Assembly (NCBI RefSeq): GCF_946479275.1
Contig: NZ_CAMLFE010000002.1
Coordinates: 124,001 to 188,000, forward strand
Reading direction: 5' to 3'
From: an uncultured Bartonella sp.
Lineage (GTDB): Bacteria > Pseudomonadota > Alphaproteobacteria > Rhizobiales > Rhizobiaceae
DNA: 64,000 nucleotides
Shown piece by piece: positions 8,369-17,655 of the stretch. The first letter of the stretch is position 1; every line of letters starts with the position of its first letter. The notes under the pieces were generated by a model, which saw only the letters and a program-made list of their open reading frames with translations, was not told where the DNA came from and searched no databases. A program made the position numbers and the translations under genes.

Positions 8369-9194
8369 TATATTGAATAAACATTGGGTTACACTTGCTC
8401 TAGAGGTGCTTAAAAACGAAGCACGCTTGAACAACATCTGTTATTCACATGAATCCGGAAAAATGCCCATCGCTATCTTTTTCGTCGGCAATAACGAGTT
8501 TGATAATTTTATTTAACCTTATTTGCTGATGACCAATCGGTGCACGTAGAAAATGTTTCTCAAACATCTTAAAACATTGCGGAAAGCCAGCCGACCCAAA
8601 GATTGAAACCGCGACAAACACCTCCAGGAAAGAAAACAAGACCAACAAGCGCGAGTATGACGTTATCATGCCACAGCGCTTCTACGACATGCGTCCCGAG
8701 CAAGAATGTGAACGAGTTCCAGATAAGAAATAATATACCGTCAACTGTGTTACGCATTTTTAGTTCGTCAAAATTCAATAACCGCCAGCCTATCAAAAGC
8801 ACAAATAATATATGCAAAATTATTGATTATTCTGAATTCAAATTTTTGTTTTTGGTGGAAGCTCATTCGAAATTGGCGCTATTTTCCTCGTGATTGGCAC
8901 GGTTGAACCATGAATTTTTAGACAATTTTGCTGAGAAATTAACACGCATTATTTGATCAACTTTGGCCAATCAGAAGGCCCATCCCGCTCTAGAATTCTA
9001 TCCATTGACGATTTCGCGGTATCCAAAGATGTCATAAAGTTATTAAGTTATTTTCTGAAAAAATTATCAAAAACCTTTATAGGGATTTTTTTAAAGTAGC
9101 ACACCAATTGCGACAATATTGCAGTTCATTACTTTAACGGATTGCAGATTTTAAAATAAACCCGAACCTTTCTTTTAACTATAGACATTCACTT
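8369..9194. other. Intergenic, at most one weak small ORF
   Basis: About 825 bases between slyX and the end of msrA. It is AT-rich in its right half. The only protein-like signal is the minus-strand ORF at 8569-8817, listed separately. No RNA gene or clear terminator was found. Confidence 0.5.
8569..8817 (-). CDS. Possible small membrane protein, low confidence
   Basis: A minus-strand frame of 82 residues starting at TTG, or 77 from an internal GTG. It has two or three hydrophobic stretches: ILFVLLIGWRLL, LFLIWNSFTFLLG and ILALVGLVFFPGGVCRGF. The VGLVFFPGGV-RG pattern resembles small inner-membrane proteins, which argues it is not a random frame. There is no good ribosome binding site and no supporting operon context. 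It could be a decayed gene. Confidence 0.3.
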   Translation of the reverse strand: MHILFVLLIGWRLLNFDELKMRNTVDGILFLIWNSFTFLLGTHVVEALWHDNVILALVGLVFFPGGVCRGFNLWVGWLSAMF

Positions 9195-9842
9195 TCAAGA
9201 AATAGGACAGGTGACGCCGGTACCCTTCAATCCGCAATAACCATTCGGGTTTTTGGCGAGATATTGCTGGTGATAATCTTCAGCAAAATAGAACGGCCCT
9301 TCTAACGCAATTTCGGTTGTAATCGCCCCCAATCCTTTTGATTGAAGTACTTTCCCAAATTGTTCTTTGCTTTTTTTTGCTATTTCCAAATCACGTTCAT
9401 TCGAAAGATAGAGAGCCGAACGGTAATTATTGCCAATGTCGTTTCCCTGTCGCATGCCTTGCGTGGGGTCATGTTGTTCCCAAAAGGTTTTCAATATTTG
9501 ATCAAGATGAAGTATCGTCGGATCATAGACAACAAGTACAGCTTCCGTATGACCGGTTTTACCGGTACAAACTTCCTCATAGGTTGGATTGGGTGTAAAG
9601 CCGCCCGTGTAACCGGCTGCTGTCACGTAAACGCCCGGCATTTTCCAGAATAGCCGTTCGACACCCCAAAAACAGCCCATTGCAACAATGATATGATGCA
9701 TATTTTCAGGATATGGTCCCTTCAAGCTGTGACCATTCACATAGTGTATTTTTGCGGTTGCGATCGGCTCACTCCTGCCAACGAGTGCTTCTTCTTTTTT
9801 CGGCATTTTGAGTTTTTCCGAAAGCGACAAAAGATCAAACAT
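9195..9842 (-). CDS. msrA: Peptide methionine-S-sulfoxide reductase MsrA
   Basis: With the start at ATG 9842 the protein has 215 residues and begins MFDLLSLSEKL; longer in-frame starts reach back to 9953 but would run through the upstream gene. The catalytic GCFWG has its cysteine at about residue 57, and AAGYTGG, PTYEEVCTGKTGHTEAV and the HDPTQGMRQGNDIGNNYRS segment are family hallmarks. C-terminal GYCGLKGTGVTC supplies resolving cysteines. MsrA reduces S-methionine sulfoxide in oxidised proteins using thioredoxin. The start overlaps the end of the upstream 112-residue membrane gene by eight bases, so they are coupled. Confidence 0.92.
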   Translation of the reverse strand: MFDLLSLSEKLKMPKKEEALVGRSEPIATAKIHYVNGHSLKGPYPENMHHIIVAMGCFWGVERLFWKMPGVYVTAAGYTGGFTPNPTYEEVCTGKTGHTEAVLVVYDPTILHLDQILKTFWEQHDPTQGMRQGNDIGNNYRSALYLSNERDLEIAKKSKEQFGKVLQSKGLGAITTEIALEGPFYFAEDYHQQYLAKNPNGYCGLKGTGVTCPIS

Positions 9843-10173
9843 TCTCTTCACCATAGTTTGCATCATCAAAATGGGCTTCACGATCATAGCCGATAACATA
9901 AAATATGAACGTAAAAGAGGCAAAAACGATCCATGCCGGACAAAGTCCGACAATTTTTACCACTAGAGATAAATATGGAGATGAAAGATGCGAAATAAAG
10001 TTGTCAAATTCCCGTGTACCCGTCGAAAAAACAAACGATATTGTAGAGCCGATGGGGAGAAACAAGACTTCAGAAGCGCCGACTGAATGGGCCGCATCAA
10101 TAACAAGAGTTACAATCGTTAGAACAAGAAAAAGATAAGAAATAAAGCGAAATAACCGGCGGATCAAACGCAC
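9835..10173 (-). CDS. Conserved small membrane protein of unknown function
   Basis: A 112-residue protein with a basic N-terminus (MRLIRRLFRF), a first membrane helix (ISYLFLVLTIVTLVIDAAHS), a loop of about 45 residues, and a second helix (WIVFASFTFIFYVIGYDRE). A two-helix protein of this size and layout is common in Rhizobiales and usually annotated as hypothetical. It overlaps the start of msrA by eight bases, so the two are co-expressed. No functional motif can be seen. Confidence 0.7.
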   Translation of the reverse strand: MRLIRRLFRFISYLFLVLTIVTLVIDAAHSVGASEVLFLPIGSTISFVFSTGTREFDNFISHLSSPYLSLVVKIVGLCPAWIVFASFTFIFYVIGYDREAHFDDANYGEENV

Positions 10174-10261
10174 AAGAAAAATTCCTTATTGATAACGATT
10201 TCAGGCCTGCTGCTTGGAATCGGATAAAGTCTTAACCCCGAAATGGCTCATTTATTTATAA

Positions 10262-10963
10262 TCAAACAGGCTCGCGTTTGTCGATAAGCTTATCTGGATG
10301 GGCAAAATTGATAAGCTTTTGTCGGTCGGTGAAAACAATTCGCGACCCGTCGACATTAACGCCATGTTTTGCAACAGTTGCGAATGCACGTGAAAGATTT
10401 TCAGGCGTCATGCCGAGTTTGTAGGCAAGCAGTTTTTTCTCGAACGGAATATCGATATAATTGGCTTCAACCTGCGTATCAGCTTCGGCTAAAATCCAGT
10501 TTGCCAATCTCTCGCTCCCATTTCTCAATTTCTGGTTTTTCAACTCCTTGATGGTCATACGATAGCGACGTGAAAGTTCGCGAACGACCGCATGCATAAA
10601 TGCGGTATCATTATCAATTGCTTCTCTGAACCGCGCTGCCGGAATCATCAGCACCTGTGCTTCGGTTAATGTACGGGCCGATTGCAAACACACATCATCA
10701 TTCAATATGGCCGCCAGAATGAACAGGCTTACCGGTTGGATAATGTCGAGAATTGTCTCTCGTCCGAAGCTCGTTGCATACATTTCAACCTGACCATCAA
10801 CAAGGATATAGAGAAAATCCTGCATGGCATTTTCATTGACGAGAACCACTCCCGGAGGAAAACGTTGGAAAAAACCCGGGCCAATTAAAGAATCGAATGT
10901 TTTGTCACTCGCTTGCGAAAAAATATCGAGATTTTGAATTTTTAAACGATCTTCTGATCTCAT
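10262..10963 (-). CDS. Crp/Fnr family transcription regulator, NarR/DNR-like
   Basis: A 233-residue regulator with a cyclic-nucleotide-binding-type domain (about residues 12-130) and a C-terminal helix-turn-helix (KKLLAYKLGMTPENLSRAF, about 175-200). The N-terminus lacks the cysteine cluster that carries the iron-sulfur centre of FNR, so it does not sense oxygen that way. Such Dnr/NnrR/NarR-type proteins respond to nitric oxide or nitrate/nitrite and bind FNR-like sites. It is transcribed divergently from the nar operon, whose promoter has a perfect FNR-type box. A NarR-like role in controlling nar is inferred from this position. Confidence 0.85.
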   Translation of the reverse strand: MRSEDRLKIQNLDIFSQASDKTFDSLIGPGFFQRFPPGVVLVNENAMQDFLYILVDGQVEMYATSFGRETILDIIQPVSLFILAAILNDDVCLQSARTLTEAQVLMIPAARFREAIDNDTAFMHAVVRELSRRYRMTIKELKNQKLRNGSERLANWILAEADTQVEANYIDIPFEKKLLAYKLGMTPENLSRAFATVAKHGVNVDGSRIVFTDRQKLINFAHPDKLIDKREPV

Positions 10964-11089
10964 ATTGTTCCTCTAATTAACATTTTTATTTTTTGCCTTA
11001 GCATCTATCAAGTGTAGGCAAGCAATATTTCAAGGCGTCATCATCATTATTTTAAAATAAGCTTTTCTTTTATTTTAAATAAAACTCAT

Positions 11090-11131
11090 TTGATTTTGAT
11101 CAAGGTGCCCTATTTCACTCATTACTACATA
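11090..11131 (+). promoter_or_regulatory. FNR-type box and promoter of the nar operon
   Basis: A perfect palindromic site TTGAT-TTTG-ATCAA lies at 11090-11103, centred at 11096.5. A -10 candidate TACATA lies at 11126-11131, 32 bases from centre to centre. This puts the box at about -41.5 relative to a start near 11138, the geometry of a class II Crp/Fnr-activated promoter. The candidate activators are the divergently encoded regulator or an FNR homologue outside the window. Confidence 0.75.
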
Positions 11132-11170
11132 CCCCCTCGACAAAAAGGAAGAATTTATCTGGTGGTAAAA

Positions 11171-12463
11171 ATGGAACAAACTGACACCCCGATCAAAGGC
11201 TCTTCAGAAGCTCTGTGGCTGAGCTCTTTAGCCTTTACTGTATGTTTTGCGGTATGGACAATTTTTTCAATTATCGGCATTGCGATACAGAAAAAATTGG
11301 GTTTGAGCCAATCCGAACTCGGGCTTCTTATAGCCACACCGGTTCTCACCGGTTCACTTGTGCGTATTCCACTTGGCATCTGGACTGAACAGATCGGTGG
11401 ACGCATTATTTTCGTATTATCGATGTTGGCTTCGGCTTTATCGACGTTTCTGCTCACTTTTGCCCACACCTATACATGGATGTTGATAGCAGCCCTTGGC
11501 ATCGGTATTGCCGGCGGCACATTCTCGGTTGGCGTTGCTTATGTTTCGCGCTGGTTCAGTGCGAAAAAGCAAGGCCTTGCACTTGGTATTTTCGGTGCAG
11601 GCAATGTAGGTGCAGCCGTTACGAAACTTGGCGCTCCATGGGTGATGAGCTGGTGGGGAAGCTGGGAAGGCGTGGCCTATATATGGGCGCTCGTTCTCGT
11701 TATCACGGCTGTGATCTTTTGGCTCTTTACCTCCGACGATCCCGTGCTTGTCGAACAGCGCCGGTTGGGCATCAAGCCGCAAAGCGCTTTGCTTGAACTT
11801 GCACCTTTGAAGAAACTGCAAGTTTGGCGTTTTTCCTTCTATTATTTCTTCGTATTCGGTGGATATATCGCTTTGGCAACGTGGTTGCCGCACTATTTGC
11901 AGGATGTTTATTCGATCGATCTGTGGCTTGCAGGCGTCATTGCTGCACTCTATTCGATACCCGCATCGCTCTTCCGTGCCTATGGCGGTTATCTTTCTGA
12001 TAAATATGGAGCACGCCGTGTCATGTATTGGACACTGACAATGTGTACAATTACATGCTTCATCCTCTCCTATCCTCCAACACAGTACACGGTTGAAACT
12101 GCCAAAGGTCCATTTACCTTTACATTTGCGATCAGCCTTGTGGGTTTTGCCATTGTCGTTGCCATACTCGGTTTCTTCATGGCTCTCGGGAAAGCGGCCG
12201 TTTATAAGCATATTCCCGTTTATTACCCGAAAAGCGTCGGTGCTGTTGGCGGTCTCGTCGGCATGATGGGCGGACTTGGCGGATTTATCCTGCCGATCCT
12301 TTTCGGTGAAGTCCTCGACATCACCGGAATCTATTCAACCTGCTTCATGATCCTATTTGTCATTTCACTTGCGGCACTCATCTGGATGCATGTTTCGATC
12401 CTACTGATGAACCACCGCAAATTGGTAGAGCTCGGGCAAAAAACGCCTGAATTTCAGGAGTAA
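11171..12463 (+). CDS. narK: NarK1-type nitrate/nitrite transporter (MFS)
   Basis: About 430 residues with twelve predicted membrane segments of the major facilitator fold. The stretch ALWLSSLAFTVCFAVWTIFS, the RIPLGIWTEQIGGR loop and the glycine-rich GIGIAGGTFSVGVAYVSRWF match NarK-family nitrate signature regions. The shorter NarK1 class is usually a nitrate/proton symporter. ATG 11171 (MEQTDTP) is chosen; an in-frame GTG at 11162 is an alternative because AAGGAAG lies 5' of it. It is the first gene behind the FNR-type promoter and is followed after five bases by a second transporter. Confidence 0.9.
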   Translation: MEQTDTPIKGSSEALWLSSLAFTVCFAVWTIFSIIGIAIQKKLGLSQSELGLLIATPVLTGSLVRIPLGIWTEQIGGRIIFVLSMLASALSTFLLTFAHTYTWMLIAALGIGIAGGTFSVGVAYVSRWFSAKKQGLALGIFGAGNVGAAVTKLGAPWVMSWWGSWEGVAYIWALVLVITAVIFWLFTSDDPVLVEQRRLGIKPQSALLELAPLKKLQVWRFSFYYFFVFGGYIALATWLPHYLQDVYSIDLWLAGVIAALYSIPASLFRAYGGYLSDKYGARRVMYWTLTMCTITCFILSYPPTQYTVETAKGPFTFTFAISLVGFAIVVAILGFFMALGKAAVYKHIPVYYPKSVGAVGGLVGMMGGLGGFILPILFGEVLDITGIYSTCFMILFVISLAALIWMHVSILLMNHRKLVELGQKTPEFQE

Positions 12464-12468
12464 TTCGC

Positions 12469-13884
12469 ATGTCCAATCAAATTAATAAAGGTTACGTGTT
12501 AACCGAATGGAATCCCGAAGATAGCAGTTTCTGGAATAATTACGGGCGCAAAATTGCCAACAAGAATCTTTGGTTGTCTATTCCGGCTCTGCTTTTGGCT
12601 TTTGCTGTGTGGCAAGTTTGGTCGGTGGTTGTGGCTGAATTGCCGCGTGCCGGTTTCAAATTCAGTTCGACACAATTGTTCTGGCTTACTGCTTTGCCGG
12701 GGCTTTCAGGCGCAACACTGCGTATTTTCTATTCCTTTATGGTGCCGATATTTGGCGGCCGTCGCTGGACAGCGCTGACAACTGCTTCATTGTTGATACC
12801 GGCACTCGGTATCGGTTTTGCTGTTCAGGACGTCAGCACCCCTTATTGGGTGATGGCGCTTCTCGCACTGTTATGCGGCTTTGGTGGCGGAAACTTTTCT
12901 TCTTCCATGTCGAATATTTCGTTTTTTTACCCGAAAGCCGAAAAGGGTAAAGCCAGCGGCCTTAATGCCGGTTTGGGCAATCTCGGTGTTTCGGTTGTGC
13001 AATTTGTTGTCCCGCTCGTTATTGCCACCAATGCCTTCGGCTGGTTGGGCGGTCACCCGCTCACAGTGACGCAAGCGGACGGTTCCACTTCCGAACTCTG
13101 GTTACAGAACGGTGCTTTTGTTTTCGTACCTTTCATTGCTTTATCAGCCATATGCTGCTGGTTCGGAATGAACGACATTGCCGATGCCAAGGCTTCATTT
13201 GCCGATCAGGCCATTATTTTCAAACGCAAAGACAACTGGTTGATGTGCGTTCTTTACATGGGAACTTTTGGCTCGTTCATCGGTTTTTCTGCTGCATTCC
13301 CACTTTTGATGCGGTTGACTTTTCCGGATGTAAACGTGTTGCACTATGTATTCTTGGGACCACTGATTTCAGCACTTGCACGTGCGGGATTTGGTGGCGT
13401 GAGCGACAAAATCGGCGGTGGCCGTGTAACCTTCTGGGCATTTATCCTGATGATGCTTGCTCTGGGTGCTGCACTTTATTTTGTTGCAAATCCCGGTAGT
13501 GCCATCGCTTTCCCCGGTTTCTTTGCTGCATTCATGGTTTTGTTCTTTGCAACCGGTGTCGGCAATGCTTCGACCTTCCAGATGATACCGGTTATTATGA
13601 GCCGTGTTATCGACAAGTCCATGCCAAACGCCACGGAAGAACAAAAACGCCATCAAAGCGACCGTGAATCGGCTGCAATTACCGGCTTTACCGCCGCGAT
13701 TGCTGCCTATGCTTTCTTTCTTATTCCCGTAAGTTTTGCACTTTCCAAAGATGCAACGGGTGGCCCGCAAGCCGCACTTTGGGGATTTATGATTTTTTAC
13801 GTTATTTGCCTCGCCATCACATGGTTCTGTTACATCCGTAACGGTGCAATTCTCCATGTCGAAGGTCGTCGGACACAAAAATAA
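12469..13884 (+). CDS. NarK2-type nitrate/nitrite antiporter (MFS)
   Basis: A 471-residue major facilitator protein with AGGAG seven to nine bases before its ATG. The NLWLSIPALLLAFAVWQVWSV helix, the TALPGLSGATLRIFYSFMVP segment and the GGGNFSSSMSNISFFYPK nitrate signature resemble the larger NarK2/NarK class, which exchanges nitrate for nitrite. In Paracoccus NarK1 and NarK2 are fused; here they are separate proteins with a stop codon and five bases between them. The pair lets the cell start nitrate respiration and then export nitrite. Confidence 0.9.
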   Translation: MSNQINKGYVLTEWNPEDSSFWNNYGRKIANKNLWLSIPALLLAFAVWQVWSVVVAELPRAGFKFSSTQLFWLTALPGLSGATLRIFYSFMVPIFGGRRWTALTTASLLIPALGIGFAVQDVSTPYWVMALLALLCGFGGGNFSSSMSNISFFYPKAEKGKASGLNAGLGNLGVSVVQFVVPLVIATNAFGWLGGHPLTVTQADGSTSELWLQNGAFVFVPFIALSAICCWFGMNDIADAKASFADQAIIFKRKDNWLMCVLYMGTFGSFIGFSAAFPLLMRLTFPDVNVLHYVFLGPLISALARAGFGGVSDKIGGGRVTFWAFILMMLALGAALYFVANPGSAIAFPGFFAAFMVLFFATGVGNASTFQMIPVIMSRVIDKSMPNATEEQKRHQSDRESAAITGFTAAIAAYAFFLIPVSFALSKDATGGPQAALWGFMIFYVICLAITWFCYIRNGAILHVEGRRTQK

Positions 13885-13908
13885 CGCCGCAAGTTAAGGA
13901 GACCATTG

Positions 13909-16900
13909 ATGAGTCTACTACTCGACCGCCTGAATTTTCTGGCACGAAAAAAACAACCGTTTTCTCATGGACATGGTGTTACAACTAATGAAAACCGCTC
14001 ATGGGAAGACGCTTATCGCAAACGCTGGCAATATGACAAAATCGTGCGCTCGACGCACGGTGTCAATTGCACCGGCTCGTGCTCGTGGAAAATCTATGTC
14101 AAGGGTGGTATTGTCACTTGGGAAACCCAGCAGACCGATTATCCGCGTACCCGCCCCGATCTCCCCAACCATGAACCACGTGGCTGTCCGCGAGGAGCAA
14201 GCTATAGCTGGTATATGTATTCGGCAAACCGTGTAAAATATCCGTTGATCCGCTCGCGTCTTATCAAATTGTGGCGCAAGGAACGCGTGGTAAAAACACC
14301 GGTTGGTGCATGGGCTGCAATTCAGGAAAATCCTGAAAAGCGGGCCGAATACCAGAAAGTACGCGGGCTTGGCGGCTTTGTTCGTTCTACATGGGACGAA
14401 GTCAACGAGATTATCGCTGCTGCCAATTCTTACACAATCAAGAAATATGGTCCCGACCGGATTATCGGCTTTTCGCCGATTCCGGCAATGTCCATGGTCT
14501 CCTATGCTTCCGGTTCGCGTTACCTGTCACTTCTCGGCGGTGTATGCATGTCTTTCTATGACTGGTATTGCGATTTGCCGCCTGCTTCACCCATGACATG
14601 GGGCGAACAGACAGATGTGCCTGAATCTGCCGATTGGTATAATGCCGGTTTCCTTATGCTTTGGGGCTCCAACGTGCCGCAAACACGCACACCGGACGCG
14701 CATTTTTATTCGGAAGCCCGCTATAAAGGCACAAAATCGGTGGTTGTTTCACCCGATTATTCGGAAGCAAGCAAGTTTGCCGATCTCTGGCTTCATCCCA
14801 AGCAAGGAACCGACGCTGCTCTTGCCATGGCGCTTGGCCACGTTATTTTGCGCGAATTTCATCTGGAGCGTCAGGCCGAATATTTTGAAGATTATTGCCA
14901 ACGCTACACCGATATGCCGATGCTCGTCAGACTGGTTAGCAAAAATGGCCACTTCATTCCTGACCGGTTGCTCCGCGCTTCGGACTTTGCCGACAAGCTC
15001 GGTGAAACCAATAATCCCGAATGGAAAACTGTCGCCGTTGATATGAAAAGCGGTGAATATGTTGCACCGCTCGGCTCTTCCGGTTTCCGCTGGGGTGAAA
15101 AAGGCAAATGGAACCTTGAATCGAAAGATGGCAAAGGCCGGGATGTCACATTGGAAATGAGCTTCATGCTTGAAGGCGAGCATGACACTGTTGCCGATGT
15201 CGACTTCCCCTATTTTGCAAGTCGTGAACATAGTTTCGATGACGGCACCGATCACGAGAGCATTCTCACACGCAAAGTGCCTACCCGCAAATTGAAATTG
15301 CCGGAAGGCGAAGTTGTTGTCGCCACTGTTTTTGACCTTTTCGTTGCCAACTACGGCTTGGAGCGCGGTTTCAAAGACAAAAACTGTGCAACCTCCTATG
15401 ATGACAATATTCCTTATACTCCTGCATGGGCAGAAAAGATCACGGGCGTTTCGCGCGACAAAATCATAACAGTTGCGCGTGAATTTGCCCGTAATGCCGA
15501 AAAGACCAAAGGTCGCTCGATGGTTATTCTCGGTGCCGGTATCAATCACTGGTACCATATGGATATGAACTATCGCGGCATTATCAATATGCTCGTTATG
15601 TGCGGTTGTATCGGTCAATCCGGCGGCGGCTGGAGCCACTATGTGGGACAGGAAAAATTGCGCCCGCAAACCGGTTGGGCTCCGCTTGCTTTCGGTCTTG
15701 ACTGGTCGCGCCCGCCACGCCAGATGAATGGTACGTCGTTTTTCTATGCCCATACCGATCAATGGCGCTATGAAACTGTGAAAGTGAGCGAATTGTTGTC
15801 GCCAACTGCTCCCGAAGGGCCGTGGGATGGTGCATTGATCGACTATAATATCCGTGCCGAACGTATGGGATGGCTCCCGTCGGCACCGCAATTGAAAGCA
15901 AATCCGATCAACCTTGTGAGAGAAGCGGAAGCTGCTGGCAAAGACCCGAAAGATTATATCGTCGACGGTCTGAAATCGGGTAGCCTGCAAATGTCGTGCG
16001 AAGATCCGGATGATCCGTTAAACTGGCCACGCAACATGTTTGTCTGGCGCTCGAACATTCTCGGTTCGTCAGGTAAAGGACACGAATATTTCCTTAAACA
16101 CTTCCTCGGCACTGCCAATGGCGTTTTGGGCAAGGATCTGGGAGATCAGGGACGGGTCGAGACCAAAGAAGCCGTCTGGCATGACGAAGCGCCGGAAGGC
16201 AAACTTGATCTTCTCGTAACACTCGATTTCCGTATGTCTACAACCTGTGTCTATTCCGATATCGTGTTGCCGACTGCAACATGGTACGAAAAGAATGACC
16301 TTAACACGTCGGACATGCATCCCTTCATCCACCCGCTTTCAAGCGCGGTTGATCCGGCTTGGGAAGCAAGATGCGACTGGGATATTTTCAAGGGCCTTGC
16401 CGAGAAATTCTCCGAAGTATCGAAAGAAGTTCTGGGTGTTGAAAAAGATGTCGTTTTAACACCGAGCCAGCACGATACTGCGGGCGAGCTTGGTCAGCCA
16501 TTCGATGTCAAGGATTGGAAAAAGGGCGAAATCGAACCTGTTCCGGGCAAAACAATGCCGGCCATTGCGGTGGTTGAACGCGACTATCCGAATATCTACA
16601 AGCGTTTTACTGCCCTTGGACCGTTGATGAAAAAGGTCGGCAATGGTGGCAAAGGTATCAACTGGAAAACAGAAGAGGAAGTCGATCTCGTCGGCCGTAT
16701 CAATGGCGTTGTTGAAGATGAGGGTGCGACAAAAGGCATGCCGAGCATTGCAACCGATATTGATGCAACCGAAGTCATTTTGACCCTTGCACCTGAAACC
16801 AATGGTGAAGTTGCTGTCAAGGCATGGGAAGCTTTGGGTGAACATACGGGACGCGATCATACGCATCTCGCATTGCCCAAGGAAGACGAGAAGATCCGTT

Positions 16901-17655
16901 ATCGCGACATTGTTGCCCAGCCGCGTAAAATCATTTCGTCACCCACGTGGTCCGGTCTTGAATCAGAAAAAGTCTGCTACAATGCCGGCTATACCAATGT
17001 TCACGAATTGATCCCGTGGCGCACTATCACCGGTCGCCAGCAACTTTATCAGGATCATTTGTGGATGCGTGCCTTTGGTGAAGGTTTCTGCGTTTATCGC
17101 CCGCCGATCGACACCAAAACGGTAACAACGGCGATCGAAGCCAAGGCGGGTGACAAGCCGCATCTGATTTTGAACTTCATAACCCCGCACCAGAAATGGG
17201 GTATCCATTCGACCTATTCCGACAATCTGTTGATGTTGACTTTGAACAGAGGCGGTCCGGTCGTCTGGATTTCGGAAAACGACGCTCAAAAGGCCGGTAT
17301 TGTGGATAATGACTGGGTGGAAGCTTTCAATGCCAATGGTTCGCTTGTTGCCCGTGTCATCGTTTCACAGCGCATGAAAGACGGAACAGTCTTTATGTAT
17401 CACGCCCAGGAAAAAATCGTGAATGTTCCGGGCTCGCCTTTAACCAAACAACGCGGAGGGATCCATAACTCGGTGACCCGCGTTATTACCAAACCGACCC
17501 ATATGATCGGCGGCTATGTCCAGCAATCATACGGTTTCAATTATTACGGCACTGTCGGTGCCAATCGTGACGAGTTTGTGGTGGTGCGCAAGCTTGACCA
17601 TGTCGATTGGATGGATGGTGAAGAAAATTCAGCAATGAAGGAGGCCGCAGAATGA
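13909..17655 (+). CDS. narG: Respiratory nitrate reductase, alpha subunit NarG
   Basis: At 1248 residues it has normal NarG length. It is the catalytic subunit of the membrane-bound, cytoplasm-facing nitrate reductase and reduces nitrate to nitrite at a bis-MGD molybdenum centre. The N-terminal motif H50, C54, C58 and C93 provides the histidine-type FS0 cluster. The YDWYCDLPPASP segment carries the aspartate that ligates molybdenum. ATG 13909 follows AAGGAG (13897-13902); a TTG at 13906 precedes it. It overlaps narH by four bases. The frame is intact, so the enzyme is probably functional. Confidence 0.97.
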   Translation: MSLLLDRLNFLARKKQPFSHGHGVTTNENRSWEDAYRKRWQYDKIVRSTHGVNCTGSCSWKIYVKGGIVTWETQQTDYPRTRPDLPNHEPRGCPRGASYSWYMYSANRVKYPLIRSRLIKLWRKERVVKTPVGAWAAIQENPEKRAEYQKVRGLGGFVRSTWDEVNEIIAAANSYTIKKYGPDRIIGFSPIPAMSMVSYASGSRYLSLLGGVCMSFYDWYCDLPPASPMTWGEQTDVPESADWYNAGFLMLWGSNVPQTRTPDAHFYSEARYKGTKSVVVSPDYSEASKFADLWLHPKQGTDAALAMALGHVILREFHLERQAEYFEDYCQRYTDMPMLVRLVSKNGHFIPDRLLRASDFADKLGETNNPEWKTVAVDMKSGEYVAPLGSSGFRWGEKGKWNLESKDGKGRDVTLEMSFMLEGEHDTVADVDFPYFASREHSFDDGTDHESILTRKVPTRKLKLPEGEVVVATVFDLFVANYGLERGFKDKNCATSYDDNIPYTPAWAEKITGVSRDKIITVAREFARNAEKTKGRSMVILGAGINHWYHMDMNYRGIINMLVMCGCIGQSGGGWSHYVGQEKLRPQTGWAPLAFGLDWSRPPRQMNGTSFFYAHTDQWRYETVKVSELLSPTAPEGPWDGALIDYNIRAERMGWLPSAPQLKANPINLVREAEAAGKDPKDYIVDGLKSGSLQMSCEDPDDPLNWPRNMFVWRSNILGSSGKGHEYFLKHFLGTANGVLGKDLGDQGRVETKEAVWHDEAPEGKLDLLVTLDFRMSTTCVYSDIVLPTATWYEKNDLNTSDMHPFIHPLSSAVDPAWEARCDWDIFKGLAEKFSEVSKEVLGVEKDVVLTPSQHDTAGELGQPFDVKDWKKGEIEPVPGKTMPAIAVVERDYPNIYKRFTALGPLMKKVGNGGKGINWKTEEEVDLVGRINGVVEDEGATKGMPSIATDIDATEVILTLAPETNGEVAVKAWEALGEHTGRDHTHLALPKEDEKIRYRDIVAQPRKIISSPTWSGLESEKVCYNAGYTNVHELIPWRTITGRQQLYQDHLWMRAFGEGFCVYRPPIDTKTVTTAIEAKAGDKPHLILNFITPHQKWGIHSTYSDNLLMLTLNRGGPVVWISENDAQKAGIVDNDWVEAFNANGSLVARVIVSQRMKDGTVFMYHAQEKIVNVPGSPLTKQRGGIHNSVTRVITKPTHMIGGYVQQSYGFNYYGTVGANRDEFVVVRKLDHVDWMDGEENSAMKEAAE

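Noticed and set aside
11438..12211. A 257-residue minus-strand frame inside narK1
   Set aside because: The Cys/His-rich translation is the typical antisense of a membrane transporter gene, and it has no start signal.
12464..12468. A possible NarK1-NarK2 fusion broken by a frameshift
   Set aside because: The first gene has a proper stop and the second has its own ribosome binding site and a complete N-terminal region, so two separate proteins are expected.
14749..15990. A 413-residue minus-strand frame inside narG
   Set aside because: It lies entirely opposite a strongly supported catalytic subunit gene, has no ribosome binding site and no recognisable domain. It is a shadow of codon bias.
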